From NCBI GenBank assembly GCA_026418615.1, contig JAOAAY010000016.1:1-50868 (forward strand): a stretch of 50,868 nt of DNA, given 5' to 3'. This document shows, one piece after another, positions 1 to 8,228 of this stretch. Below the pieces are notes generated by a model, which saw nothing but the letters and a program-made list of their open reading frames with translations, did no database searches and was not told where the DNA came from. This DNA comes from Candidatus Sumerlaeaceae bacterium. GTDB lineage: Bacteria > Sumerlaeota > Sumerlaeia > Sumerlaeales > Sumerlaeaceae. The position numbers and the translations under genes were made by a program. Numbering within the stretch: position 1 is the stretch's first letter; the number at the start of each line of letters is the position of its first letter.

Positions 1-19
1 AGATGTGTATAAGAGACAG
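1..19. other. Nextera adapter remnant at left contig end
   Basis: The first 19 bases, AGATGTGTATAAGAGACAG, are exactly the Tn5 mosaic end used in Nextera libraries. Reading on from them produces the false N-terminus MCIRDR, a familiar contamination signature in protein databases. This is not biological sequence; the genome begins at base 20. Confidence 0.98.
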
Positions 20-539
20 GTATCTGGAGATGCTCAAAGGGCAACTGACCCAGTTGCGGCCGACGGCCGGCTGGCCGGTGTCGCTGGAGACCGCGCGGCG
101 TCGCATCATCATTGCCCACACGGCGGCCAGTTACGCCATGCGTGAGAAACTTGACCGTTTCTTTGCCGAAATCGGCGTGCGCGTGGAACACTCGCGGGCG
201 GGGCTTGGCGAGTTGCTAACGCAGGGGCAGTTGCGCATCGCTGATGTGCGGCGCATGGTGGGCGATTACCTGGCCGATTGCCGGCTGTTTAGCCGCGAGA
301 CCACGGACCTGATCCTTGTGCCGTCGGACTGTGGCAACGAACTCGACATCAAGCCCACCGATCTTGGCGGCGACGCGCCTGTCTTGGTTCGGTTGAATCT
401 CAACAAGCGGGCCAGCGTGCTGGCGCAGCAATGTGTGCAGGTGGCCATGGGCTTCACGAATGATCTTTTGCAGGCTGCGGAGGCTTTCCGGCTCGCCATG
501 CAGGAGCCGCAGCCCGTCCCGGTGCGCGCCGGCAAATGA
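20..539 (+). CDS. Unknown protein, 5' end missing
   Basis: About 173 residues of a protein whose N-terminus is lost at the contig edge; the ATG at base 3 lies inside the adapter and is not a start. I do not recognise the family. The visible part is soluble, with no membrane segment or signal. It has mixed alpha/beta character: a strand-like stretch RRIIIAHTAA near the beginning, a helical middle, and a hydrophobic strand LILVPSD followed by DIKPTDLGGDAPVLVRLNL. The stop overlaps the next gene's start as ATGA (536-539), so the two are probably translationally coupled. That neighbour is a secreted peptidoglycan carboxypeptidase, which hints at a shared transcript but not at a function. Confidence 0.75.
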
Positions 540-1705
540 TCGGCGGGAAGCGCCGTAGCCTCCTGCCCATGCGGGCCTTGGTCTGCGCGCTGGTGGCGGC
601 GTACGCAGGCGCTTGCGGCGCGCTGACACCAAATTATTATGTGGGGGAAGACGGCTCAGCCGCGGAGTTCAGCCGTGATCAGTTGAGCAACGCGGGCTAC
701 TCGACCGAAACGCCGGCGGACCGCGTGTACTCGTTTCACTCGCGGGGTCTTGCGCGACCGCGGTCCGGCGGTGTGCTCAGCCCCGTCAAAGCCGTCTTCT
801 CGCCGCTGCAATCGGCGCTGCTGCGCTCCGGCGACGGCAGCATGGCGACCACCGTGAATACCGATTACAAAACGCGCCCTGCCAACGCACCCATCCCGCA
901 GTTTGTGTGCGGGCCCGGAATCAACGGGCGCAACCTTCCCATCGGCGGCGAGGACAATTTCCGCAAGACGATGCCTGTGGACTACATGCCGACGGATTTG
1001 GTGCTGCTGCCGCGCGACATGTGCTACTACCGCATGCCCATCTGGCTGCGCGCGGAGGCTGCGGAAGCGGTGGTGCGCATGATCACCGATGCGCGCCGCG
1101 AGGGCCTCACACTGCTGGTTTTCAGCGGCTACCGCGACTACCGCCATCAGGCGCGGCTCAAGCGCGGCGGCGGCAATGTGGCCCGGGCGGGCGCCAGCGA
1201 GCATCAACTCGGCACGACCGTGGATCTGACGAACAGCGAGCGCCACTTGATGAAACGCTCACTGGCCGACACGCCCGAGGGACGCTGGCTGAAACGCAAC
1301 GCCGCGCGCTACGGCTTTGTCGCGACCGTTAAGCGAGGTGATGTGGTGATCGAACCGTGGCATCTGCGCTACTTTGGCACCGGCCGCCGCGATCGCGAGA
1401 CAGCGCCAGAGGTTTTTGTGGCGCGCGCTGAGCAGGAACGCAGGACGCCATCCCGGGGCCGCGCAAGCGCTGACCAACGGGTTGCTGCATCTCCTGTGAT
1501 CCCCGCAGTCAGCGCTACGGGTCCGGCTGCCAGCGTGCGCACCGTGTCGGCCGACCGATTGCCGAACCCTTCACCGACTTCTCGATCCAATCCGGTCGCA
1601 TCCCAGACCCCGCCCCCCGCGCCATCCGCCTACTTGCCCGCTGCCCCGCCGCCCGAACAACCGCCGGGCCGGCTCTCGCTGCGGCGCTTCTTTCAGCGAA
1701 AATAG
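536..1705 (+). CDS. VanY/DacB-like D-alanyl-D-alanine carboxypeptidase (M15B)
   Basis: Predicted zinc peptidase that trims the terminal D-Ala from peptidoglycan stem peptides, acting in the periplasm. The 389-residue product starts with basic residues and a hydrophobic signal (about residues 12-30). The VanY core follows at about residues 150-285, with SGYRDYRHQ, SEHQLGTTVD and EPWHLRYFG. By family analogy H223, D230 and H276 bind zinc and E273 is the catalytic base; all are present. After the core comes a low-complexity tail of about 100 residues rich in Pro, Ala and Ser, probably a wall-spanning or flexible region. The ATG overlaps the previous stop by four bases. No vancomycin-resistance genes are nearby, so a role in ordinary wall remodelling is more likely than resistance. 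Confidence 0.85.
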   Translation: MIGGKRRSLLPMRALVCALVAAYAGACGALTPNYYVGEDGSAAEFSRDQLSNAGYSTETPADRVYSFHSRGLARPRSGGVLSPVKAVFSPLQSALLRSGDGSMATTVNTDYKTRPANAPIPQFVCGPGINGRNLPIGGEDNFRKTMPVDYMPTDLVLLPRDMCYYRMPIWLRAEAAEAVVRMITDARREGLTLLVFSGYRDYRHQARLKRGGGNVARAGASEHQLGTTVDLTNSERHLMKRSLADTPEGRWLKRNAARYGFVATVKRGDVVIEPWHLRYFGTGRRDRETAPEVFVARAEQERRTPSRGRASADQRVAASPVIPAVSATGPAASVRTVSADRLPNPSPTSRSNPVASQTPPPAPSAYLPAAPPPEQPPGRLSLRRFFQRK

Positions 1706-1884
1706 ACTGCCCCCCGCCGCTCAGCCATCAGGTAAAAGTGTTCAATGGAGTCCGTGGAAACACGAACGGTAGGGTAAAGAGCGGGCCCTGGTGAGGGCGT
1801 CATCGTGTGCGTCAAGAAATCAGATTGTTTTGGGTCCGTGTGCGCATCTGACGGCGACACGGGGTCATCCTCTGGCTGCTGCGG

Positions 1885-3786
1885 CTACACCTTGCGTTTA
1901 AACTGTTTATCCAACTGATCGCGGGTGAGAAGAATCATGGTAGGCCGGCCATGGGGGCAGGTGAAACTGAGCCGAGCGCCGGCAAGATCGCGAATCAGGG
2001 CGCGCATCTCGTCGAGCGACAAGGGCTGGCCGGCCTTGATCGCGGCGCGGCAAGCCATGCGCGTGACCACGCGGTCGCGTACCGCCGCAACCTCTTCCAC
2101 GCGACCCAGTGATTCGAAGTCGTCGAGCATGTCCGCGAGGAGCAGCGCGGGATCCAGACTGGGCAGATCGGCTGGCACTGATTGGACAAGATATGTTTGT
2201 CCGCCGAAAGGTTCGACACTGATCCCCAATTCCGCCAGCACGGGCAGCAGGCGGTTCATGTAAGCAACTGCGACCGCTGGCACATCCACGGACACCGGGA
2301 TGAGGAGGGGCTGAGAGGGCACTTTGCCCGTACGGGCTGCCAACTTTAGATAGAGCAGTCGCTCGTGGGCTGCGTGCTGATCGATGAGCAGCAGGTCGTC
2401 GCCCGCGCGCGCTACGATGTAGCACAGACCGACCTGCCCAAGCGGCTCCGGCAATTCGCCCGCGCGCAGAAGCACAGCAGCCGCCACCGGGTCGTTACCC
2501 GATTCGCTGATACCCGAGAGCGAGTGCTGGAGGGGACGCACCGCACAAGGGCCTTCGCTGGTCTGCGGGTGCGGTGCCGGTTGTGACGGCGGCGCTTGCG
2601 GCAGCGGCGCTTGGGTGCCGGCCGATGCAGCAACCGACACGGCCGGCGGCGGGCCAGTAAACACCGTAAAATCGCCGGGGATGGTCGTTGAGGCCTTAGG
2701 CCATGCATCGGCGGGATTCACGCGCCACGGCAACTGCTCCTGAGTCGCCGGAGGCAGCGGCGCCTTGCCCGTGCCGAGATCGAGCGTCGGCATGAGATTC
2801 GCCATGCGAAGCCGCTCAATGACGGTGTGATGCACGGCGCTCATGACAATAGGTTCGCGGCGGAAGCGGACCTCCTCCTTGGTGGGGTGCACATTCACAT
2901 CCACCTCGCCCGGGGGCACCGTGACATCCATCACTACGACTGGAAACCTCTGGACCATGATGAGTCCTTTGCAGGCCTCCTGCAAAACATAAGACAGCGT
3001 GCGGCTTGCGATGGGGCGTCCGCACACATTGAAGAACTGATGGCGGCGGTCTTTTCGCGAGATGCCGGGGTTGAGGATATAGCCGCGTACCCGCACGCCG
3101 TGAATTTCATTGTCGAGGTCAAACAAGTCCTCCAGACGCGGCAGCCCGAGTAGCGAGGCGATGCGCTCCGCCCACGGTTGCGCGGGAGGGACATCGAGGA
3201 GCGTGCCGTTCTCGCCCGTCACGGTCATGCCCACATCGGGACGAATGAGCGCCTGACGAGTCACGACGGCCAACACCTGCTGGAGTTCGGCCGCCGGCGT
3301 CTTGAGAAACTTCCGGCGCGCGGGGGTGTTGAAGAACAGATCGCGAACGCGTACATCGGTGCCTTCGGGGGCGCCGGCGGCCTCGACCTGCGGTTGCGCA
3401 GGCCCCTCGGCGGTGATCCGGGTGCCTGCCATCTCGCCGCGGCGGCGCGTCAGGATTTGCACACGCGCCACAGCCGCAATGGACGCCAGCGCCTCGCCGC
3501 GAAACCCGCGCGTGCGCAAGGTCCAAAGGTCGTCAAACTCGGTGATCTTGCTTGTGGCATGGCGAACCAGGGCCAATTGCGCATCTTCGCGCGACATCCC
3601 GCAGCCGTCGTCGCGCACGCGAATATCGCAGCATTCGTTGCCCACCTCGATGCTGATACGCGAGGCGCCGGCGTCGAGAGCGTTCTCCAGCAGTTCCTTG
3701 ACCACCGACGCGGGGCGCACGATGACCTCGCCCGCGGCAATCTTATTCACAAGGTTATCTGGAAGGATGCGGATGGTTGCGGTCAT
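1885..3786 (-). CDS. mutL: DNA mismatch repair protein MutL
   Basis: MutL couples mismatch recognition by MutS to strand incision. The 633-residue product has the N-terminal GHKL ATPase: NKIAAGEV, KELLENALDAG (E31 catalytic, N35 for magnesium), RDDGCGM and GFRGEALAS. A proline-rich linker follows, then the C-terminal dimerisation and endonuclease domain with DQHAAHERLLYL (469-480), an ACRAAIKAG block and CPHGRP (C610 onward). The family endonuclease motif DQHA-x2-E-x4-E is intact except that its last Glu is Leu (L480). I start at the ATG at 3786 because MTATIRILPDNLVNKIAAGEV matches the family N-terminus; a start at 3906 would overlap proB and add 40 unrelated residues. It lies 52 bases downstream of proB on the same strand. 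Confidence 0.95.
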   Translation of the reverse strand: MTATIRILPDNLVNKIAAGEVIVRPASVVKELLENALDAGASRISIEVGNECCDIRVRDDGCGMSREDAQLALVRHATSKITEFDDLWTLRTRGFRGEALASIAAVARVQILTRRRGEMAGTRITAEGPAQPQVEAAGAPEGTDVRVRDLFFNTPARRKFLKTPAAELQQVLAVVTRQALIRPDVGMTVTGENGTLLDVPPAQPWAERIASLLGLPRLEDLFDLDNEIHGVRVRGYILNPGISRKDRRHQFFNVCGRPIASRTLSYVLQEACKGLIMVQRFPVVVMDVTVPPGEVDVNVHPTKEEVRFRREPIVMSAVHHTVIERLRMANLMPTLDLGTGKAPLPPATQEQLPWRVNPADAWPKASTTIPGDFTVFTGPPPAVSVAASAGTQAPLPQAPPSQPAPHPQTSEGPCAVRPLQHSLSGISESGNDPVAAAVLLRAGELPEPLGQVGLCYIVARAGDDLLLIDQHAAHERLLYLKLAARTGKVPSQPLLIPVSVDVPAVAVAYMNRLLPVLAELGISVEPFGGQTYLVQSVPADLPSLDPALLLADMLDDFESLGRVEEVAAVRDRVVTRMACRAAIKAGQPLSLDEMRALIRDLAGARLSFTCPHGRPTMILLTRDQLDKQFKRKV

Positions 3787-3838
3787 CGGTTGACAGTCAG
3801 GCGAGCATGGCCGGCCGGCGGATGCAACAACGGCGGCA

Positions 3839-4996
3839 TCATGCCCCGCGGTGCACGATGGCGATGTTGTCGCGGTGGATGGCTTCGTCGTAAGGTTTGC
3901 TGCCAAGCACCCGTGCGATGTCGGCGGATCGCCGCCCCTTGATGCGATCGAGTTCGGCGGCGCTGTAGTTTACGACTCCCCGTCCAAGGACGCGGCCGGC
4001 CGAGTCCACGATTTCCACCACATCGCCTGCGCGGAACTGGCCCTCCACGCGCGCGATCCCCGCCGGTAACAGTGATTTTTTTCTCTCCAGCAGGGCGGTG
4101 CGCGCTCCGTCATCCACCACGATCCGACGCGAGGCCGCGCTGCGCGAGTTGAGTATCCACTGCTCGCGCGACGAATGGCGTCGGGGATGGGCTGGAAAGA
4201 AGGTTCCTCGGAAGGTTCCAGAAAGAATATTCTTCAACTTGCCGGGGCGTTTTCCGTTGGCAATGGCCACGCAGACACCCTCGTGGGTGGCCAACTGGGC
4301 CGCGAGCAATTTGCTTTTCATGCCGCCGCTACCGATAGCCACTCCGCCTGAGACGGCTCCGCTCACCTGCTCCAGCATAGCGGGTGTCACGCGCTCGACG
4401 ACCTCCACGAGGCGCGCGTCCGGATTGGTCTTGGGATTGGAATCGTACAGGCCATCCACATCCGACAGGAGGACGAGCGCGTCGGCCTGCATCTTGACGG
4501 CGACGAGGGCCGCGAGCCCGTCATTGTCTCCGAATTTCAACTCGTCCACAGTGACCGTGTCATTTTCGTTAATGATCGGCACGCACTGGCGTCTGAGCAG
4601 TTCCTCGAGAGTGTACCGGGCATTCACATAGCGCCGGCGGTCTTCCATGTCGCCGCGCGACAAGAGCATCTGGCCGACGATAACGCCGTGTTGGCCGAAG
4701 GCATCGCTGTAAATGCTCATCAGTCTCGACTGGCCGACAGCCGCGAAGGCCTGCTTCTCGGCGATTGTGGCGGGTTTGCCCAGCATGCCAAGGGCGCCGC
4801 GGCCGGCGGCGACGGCTCCGGAACTGACCAAGATGACGCGCCGCCCTGCGCGCATGACGCCGGCCACGGTGGCGGCGGTTTCGCTGATCACGGCCAAATC
4901 CAGTTCGCCGGTCGGCGTTGTGAGCACGGCAGATCCAAGTTTGACAACGATCAACCGGGCCCGGGCGAGGGGCATCGCGGGCGACTTTTGGGTCAT
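3839..4996 (-). CDS. proB: Glutamate 5-kinase with PUA domain
   Basis: ProB phosphorylates glutamate to gamma-glutamyl phosphate, the first step of proline synthesis. The 385-residue length fits the long form of the family. The amino-acid kinase domain (about 12-270) shows VVKLGSAVL at the phosphate loop, LVSSGAVAAGRG, INENDTVTVDEL and FGDNDGLAALVA, and GSGGMKSKL. The C-terminal PUA domain (about 290-375) includes RVLGRGVVNYSA and is typical of enzymes inhibited by proline. A strong ribosome binding site, GGAGGAG, lies 9 bases before the ATG. proA, the usual partner, is not in the window; mutL follows 52 bases downstream and is probably cotranscribed. Confidence 0.95.
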   Translation of the reverse strand: MTQKSPAMPLARARLIVVKLGSAVLTTPTGELDLAVISETAATVAGVMRAGRRVILVSSGAVAAGRGALGMLGKPATIAEKQAFAAVGQSRLMSIYSDAFGQHGVIVGQMLLSRGDMEDRRRYVNARYTLEELLRRQCVPIINENDTVTVDELKFGDNDGLAALVAVKMQADALVLLSDVDGLYDSNPKTNPDARLVEVVERVTPAMLEQVSGAVSGGVAIGSGGMKSKLLAAQLATHEGVCVAIANGKRPGKLKNILSGTFRGTFFPAHPRRHSSREQWILNSRSAASRRIVVDDGARTALLERKKSLLPAGIARVEGQFRAGDVVEIVDSAGRVLGRGVVNYSAAELDRIKGRRSADIARVLGSKPYDEAIHRDNIAIVHRGA

Positions 4997-5056
4997 GCTG
5001 GGGGTCTCCTCCGACAGTGCATCAACACCTGACGCAGCAGGCTGCGCGGCAGTGTG

Positions 5057-5770
5057 TCAACTCTCCTGCGAGGAGTCAGCCGCCTTTCGCGCTTCCGCAA
5101 GGAGCGCAGCCTGCAGATCGGGGTCCGCGCGTTCGTAGTGGGAAAAGCGCACGGATACAACCGTGCGCCAGTCGGCTACGGGAGGCGTCCCGGATGATCC
5201 CCCCAGCAAAGCGGGCAACGGTATCGCCATGGTAAGGCGCGTTGCACCGCCGGGCATCGGGTCCGCGCTCAGGATGAGCCCCCCGCGCCGCCCCACCTCG
5301 CGTTGAAGTCCGCCGGCCGCCTCGGCCTCAACGCATGCTTCGACACGCATGACCGGCATCAGAATGACCGGCCCAGCCGCCAAAACTGCGTCGTGCAACG
5401 CGATGGACGCCGCAATGCGAAAGGCGAGGGGGGACGAGTGGGCGTTGTGCTCTGAGCCGCCGGTCAGAATCACCCGCAGATCCACTAAGGGAAAACCGGC
5501 GATCACGCCCTCTTCCATCGTTTCCACCACGCCTTGGAGGATATGAGGTAGAAAAGCGGGCGACGGGCCGCTCGCAGGCTCGAGAGCACAGGCGAACTCG
5601 AAGCCCGCTCCGCGGGGGAGCGGTTCCACCCGCAATTCCACATCGCCGTAACGGGGCTTTTCGCCGCCCGGTCTGATGTAACGCCCGCGGGCGGTGGCCT
5701 CGTGGGTCACCGTTTCGCGGTAGCCGAGGGTCAGTTCATGCATGGAGCCAAGGGCTTGGACGAGGCTCAA
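5057..5770 (-). CDS. Orphan elongation factor G domain IV-V protein (no GTPase domain)
   Basis: The 237-residue product aligns over nearly its whole length with the C-terminal third of elongation factor G. From LGYRETV (family: VAYRETI) through RYGDVELRVEPL, EEGVIAGFPLVDLRVIL, SEHNAHSSPLAFRIAAS, PVILMPVMRVE and LQREVGRRGG, it follows domain IV and then domain V, ending at the same place as EF-G. The His of the domain IV tip loop (EF-G H573/H583 region) appears conserved in SEHNAHSS. Domains I-III, including every GTPase motif, are absent, and the 108 bases up to the divergent gene leave no room for them. The start is uncertain: TTG at 5770, or ATG at 5743 giving MHELTLGYRET. Neither has a clear ribosome binding site. 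It sits upstream of proB on the same strand, 60 bases away. Function unknown; it could mimic tRNA or the EF-G tip at the ribosomal A site, or be a decaying paralogue, though the intact frame argues against recent decay. Confidence 0.8.
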   Translation of the reverse strand: MSLVQALGSMHELTLGYRETVTHEATARGRYIRPGGEKPRYGDVELRVEPLPRGAGFEFACALEPASGPSPAFLPHILQGVVETMEEGVIAGFPLVDLRVILTGGSEHNAHSSPLAFRIAASIALHDAVLAAGPVILMPVMRVEACVEAEAAGGLQREVGRRGGLILSADPMPGGATRLTMAIPLPALLGGSSGTPPVADWRTVVSVRFSHYERADPDLQAALLAEARKAADSSQES

Positions 5771-5878
5771 CCGCAGTTCAAAGCAAATCTCACGCGTCGC
5801 GGTAAGGAGAGGTGGCGAGTTTGGTTGACGCCTCCCGAACGGCTGTCCGATGCTTGGGATCGGGTTAGGAGAAGAACA

Positions 5879-6940
5879 TTGTCCCGCTTGAGCGTGGCCC
5901 TTGGGGCATGGGCCTTTGCATGCCTGCTAAGCAGTTTGGCTTACGGCGCTGCCCCCATGAAAGTCGAAAGCACCCGTGCCGTTGGATCGCCCAACGGGCA
6001 GCGAACGGTTGTCGTAGATCATCGGATGCCCGTCCGTGACGGACGCCCTGATCTTTACTCGGGTCAGATGCTGATCCGAGTGACCGACAAGCAAGGCGGC
6101 GTCCGCCAGCGGCTCGTCGAGGGGTCCCAGGCTCGCATCATCGAGAGTCCCGTATGGCTCGACGACCGATGGGTAGCCTACGCGTACAACATTTCGAAAA
6201 ATGCCGTTGGCATGGTATACTTTGACACAGAGACAGGTCGCGCCCTCGTCGCCGAACAGGTGGCTGTGCTGCGCCGGATGGGAGGAACCGGCGCCGAGGA
6301 GTTTGAGTTGATGAGTTTCGATGTCACGGAATATGATGGCGACCGTGTGACGGCGCTTCAGAACCTCGTTTCCGGAAGCGGATCCGTCTTTCCGCTGCCG
6401 ATCAAGTCGGTCCCGCAGTACAAGGGAGCCGTGCACGGCAAGGAGTTTCTGAATCAGTTGACCGAGTCGCTCGCCGCCCTGCGCAGCCTGCTGGAAAAAC
6501 AAAAAGTCGCGTCCATCGCGGTAGAGCAGGGGAGCGAAACCTTCACAGAGGACGGCAAGCGGGCCGGGATGCTTGTTTGCGCAGATGGGGCGCCGGCTGC
6601 GGTGATCGTTCCTGTCGGTGCTGCCAGTCCGAAAGCCGCGTTGGAGGCAGCGATTTTTGCCCGGCTGGCTGACGATGTCCAACTGACTTGTCAGCATCCC
6701 GTCACCGAGGATGAGGATGCTCAAACGACGCCGCCGGCAGCCGATGAAACCACAACCGAGCCCTCAGTGGAGGTCGGATGGGCCGACCGTTACCGTTTCA
6801 CGACAGAATGGAAGAATCCCCGGACGCTGCAAGTGGATAAGGAAGTGTTTGAAACCGAGGATGAGCCGCCGCGGAAAGAACCTTGGTACACACTGACCGC
6901 TGACGGGAAATTGACGCGAATCGCACCGGAAAAAAAGTAG
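5879..6940 (+). CDS. Exported protein of unknown function
   Basis: I start at TTG 5879 because AGGAG (5867-5871) lies 7 bases upstream and the codons that follow give a clean signal peptide: SRL, a hydrophobic stretch, then a likely cut after SSLAYGA. A longer frame from 5702 would overlap the divergent EF-G-like gene and has no such support. The 353-residue product has strand-rich sequence near the N-terminus (SPNGQRTVVVDH, SPVWLDDRWVAYAYN, YFDTETGRAL), which resembles the blades of TolB-like propellers, but I cannot assign a family. The C-terminal part is acidic and low in complexity (residues about 280-310), then ends with a WYTLTADGKLTRI strand. It is convergent with the diguanylate cyclase downstream. 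Confidence 0.75.
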   Translation: MSRLSVALGAWAFACLLSSLAYGAAPMKVESTRAVGSPNGQRTVVVDHRMPVRDGRPDLYSGQMLIRVTDKQGGVRQRLVEGSQARIIESPVWLDDRWVAYAYNISKNAVGMVYFDTETGRALVAEQVAVLRRMGGTGAEEFELMSFDVTEYDGDRVTALQNLVSGSGSVFPLPIKSVPQYKGAVHGKEFLNQLTESLAALRSLLEKQKVASIAVEQGSETFTEDGKRAGMLVCADGAPAAVIVPVGAASPKAALEAAIFARLADDVQLTCQHPVTEDEDAQTTPPAADETTTEPSVEVGWADRYRFTTEWKNPRTLQVDKEVFETEDEPPRKEPWYTLTADGKLTRIAPEKK

Positions 6941-6968
6941 CGCAACAGCACAGGCTGTCGCCAACTCC

Positions 6969-7814
6969 TCAGCCGGGGAAGGACGCCATCCGCAGGCCAT
7001 CTTTGCCGCTGCGCTTGACCGTGTACATTAAATTGTCGGCGAGGTTGATCAGCACGGTGGGGGAGGGCGGGGATTCCTCGCAGGTGATGGCCCCAATGCT
7101 GCAGGTGACCGGCAAATTGTGCTTCTGCATTGCGGCACGCGTGGCGCGCCGCAGTTTCTCCAGAACGGTGCGCGCCAGTTCGGCATCGGTTTGCGGCAAT
7201 AGCACCGCAAACTCGTCTCCACCCAACCGGGCGACGACATCCGTCCGCCGCAGATGCCGTCGGATGGATTCCGTCACATCGCGAAGCACTTGATCGCCCG
7301 TTGCATGGCCAAGACTGTCGTTGACGCTCTTAAAATTGTCGAGGTCCAGGAAAGCGACCGTAAAAACACTTTGATAACGGCTGAGCCGTTCTAATTCCTC
7401 CCGCAGGCGTTCCTCAAAAGAGTAGGCATTGACGGCGCCCGTCAGGCTGTCCACTCGAGCCAGCATTTTCTCGCGAAGCAGGGCTGAATGGAGAGCGGTT
7501 AGCAGCAGGGTGATCAGGGCGTAGTAGGAAAAACGGATGAGCGCATTCCAGACCGGATAGAAGGCATGCGAATACACATGTCCGGCCGCGAGGTCAGCCC
7601 ACAACCAGACCGCTGCACAGAGTGCTGCAGCCAGCATCCCTTGGAGGCGACCGAAGCGCCATGCCAGCAAAGCGACCGGAACAACATAGAAGAGCGAAAA
7701 GGCCAGTTCGTAACCCGTCAGCAGATCGCACAGGCCAATCAGCGCGACTAACGCCACACCGAGCCCCCACGAATGAAGGTGGCCAAGTTTTTCAACCAAC
7801 TCCAGCCACTTCAT
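6969..7814 (-). CDS. Membrane-bound diguanylate cyclase (GGDEF)
   Basis: Predicted to make cyclic di-GMP from two GTP. The 281-residue product has four or five hydrophobic segments in residues 15-113, forming a small membrane sensor domain whose signal is unknown, followed by a full GGDEF domain (about 120-278). The active site is RLGGDEF (G198-F202), metal-binding D157/D159 lie in FLDLDNFK, and DSLTGAVNA marks the domain start. An inhibitory-site RxxD is present (R189-D192), so product feedback is possible. No EAL domain is attached. The gene stands alone, convergent with the exported protein and divergent from rpoB across a 414-base gap. Type IV pili encoded in this window are plausible c-di-GMP targets, but that link is inference. 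Confidence 0.92.
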   Translation of the reverse strand: MKWLELVEKLGHLHSWGLGVALVALIGLCDLLTGYELAFSLFYVVPVALLAWRFGRLQGMLAAALCAAVWLWADLAAGHVYSHAFYPVWNALIRFSYYALITLLLTALHSALLREKMLARVDSLTGAVNAYSFEERLREELERLSRYQSVFTVAFLDLDNFKSVNDSLGHATGDQVLRDVTESIRRHLRRTDVVARLGGDEFAVLLPQTDAELARTVLEKLRRATRAAMQKHNLPVTCSIGAITCEESPPSPTVLINLADNLMYTVKRSGKDGLRMASFPG

Positions 7815-8228
7815 TCGACAGAGACTCTGTGTCGCTCGCGCATGATCAATCCGACCTGAATGCCGAAAATTTGAATCTCCACGGTCGGCGAGGCGATGTC
7901 AACGGCGCAGTGGGAGCGCGCGTGGTGCTGAGGTGGCTGAACGCGGCTCGAGATGTCTGAATAATTCGCCAACGCGCGAATTTCCCGAGTGCGGGCTGGC
8001 GACGGTGTGCAAGTTGGATGAGTAGTGTGCCTGCTCGCTGCGAATAAACCATTCGGTACGCACTATTTGAACATTTGCCGTGCTCTTATTGCGCCTTGGG
8101 AAAAGTGTCTCGATCAGGTGCCCGCTTCCGCATTTCGACGCATTACCATTGTGCCCTGCCGCTTTCGCGCTGCTGGGGCGCGCCGCTTTTGCTTTTGACC
8201 CACACTCGACGAGGAGAAAATCCGTCTG
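7815..8228. promoter_or_regulatory. Divergent 414-base leader between GGDEF gene and rpoB
   Basis: No gene is visible here. The gap must hold the rpoBC promoter and probably one for the diguanylate cyclase. Seen directly: a short palindrome ACAGAG-A-CTCTGT (7818-7830) just before the cyclase start; a 7-bp inverted repeat AATTCGC/GCGAATT (7963-7969 and 7976-7982); and a weak hairpin CGCGC/GCGCG (8166-8170 and 8178-8182) followed by CCGCTTTTGCTTTT, which could act as an attenuator. A TTGAAC at 8067 has no good -10 partner, so I do not call a promoter. The rpoB ribosome binding site AGGAG (8212-8216) is 12 bases from the ATG, which is long. Confidence 0.5.

Noticed and set aside
536..1705. VanY as a vancomycin-resistance gene
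   Set aside because: No vanH, vanA, vanX or regulator nearby; the family is widespread in normal wall metabolism.
3787..3906. Upstream start for mutL at 3906
   Set aside because: It adds 40 residues unlike any MutL and overlaps proB; ATG 3786 gives the family N-terminus.
5702..5878. Upstream start at 5702 for the exported protein
   Set aside because: It overlaps the divergent EF-G-like gene and hides the signal peptide; TTG 5879 has a well-placed AGGAG.
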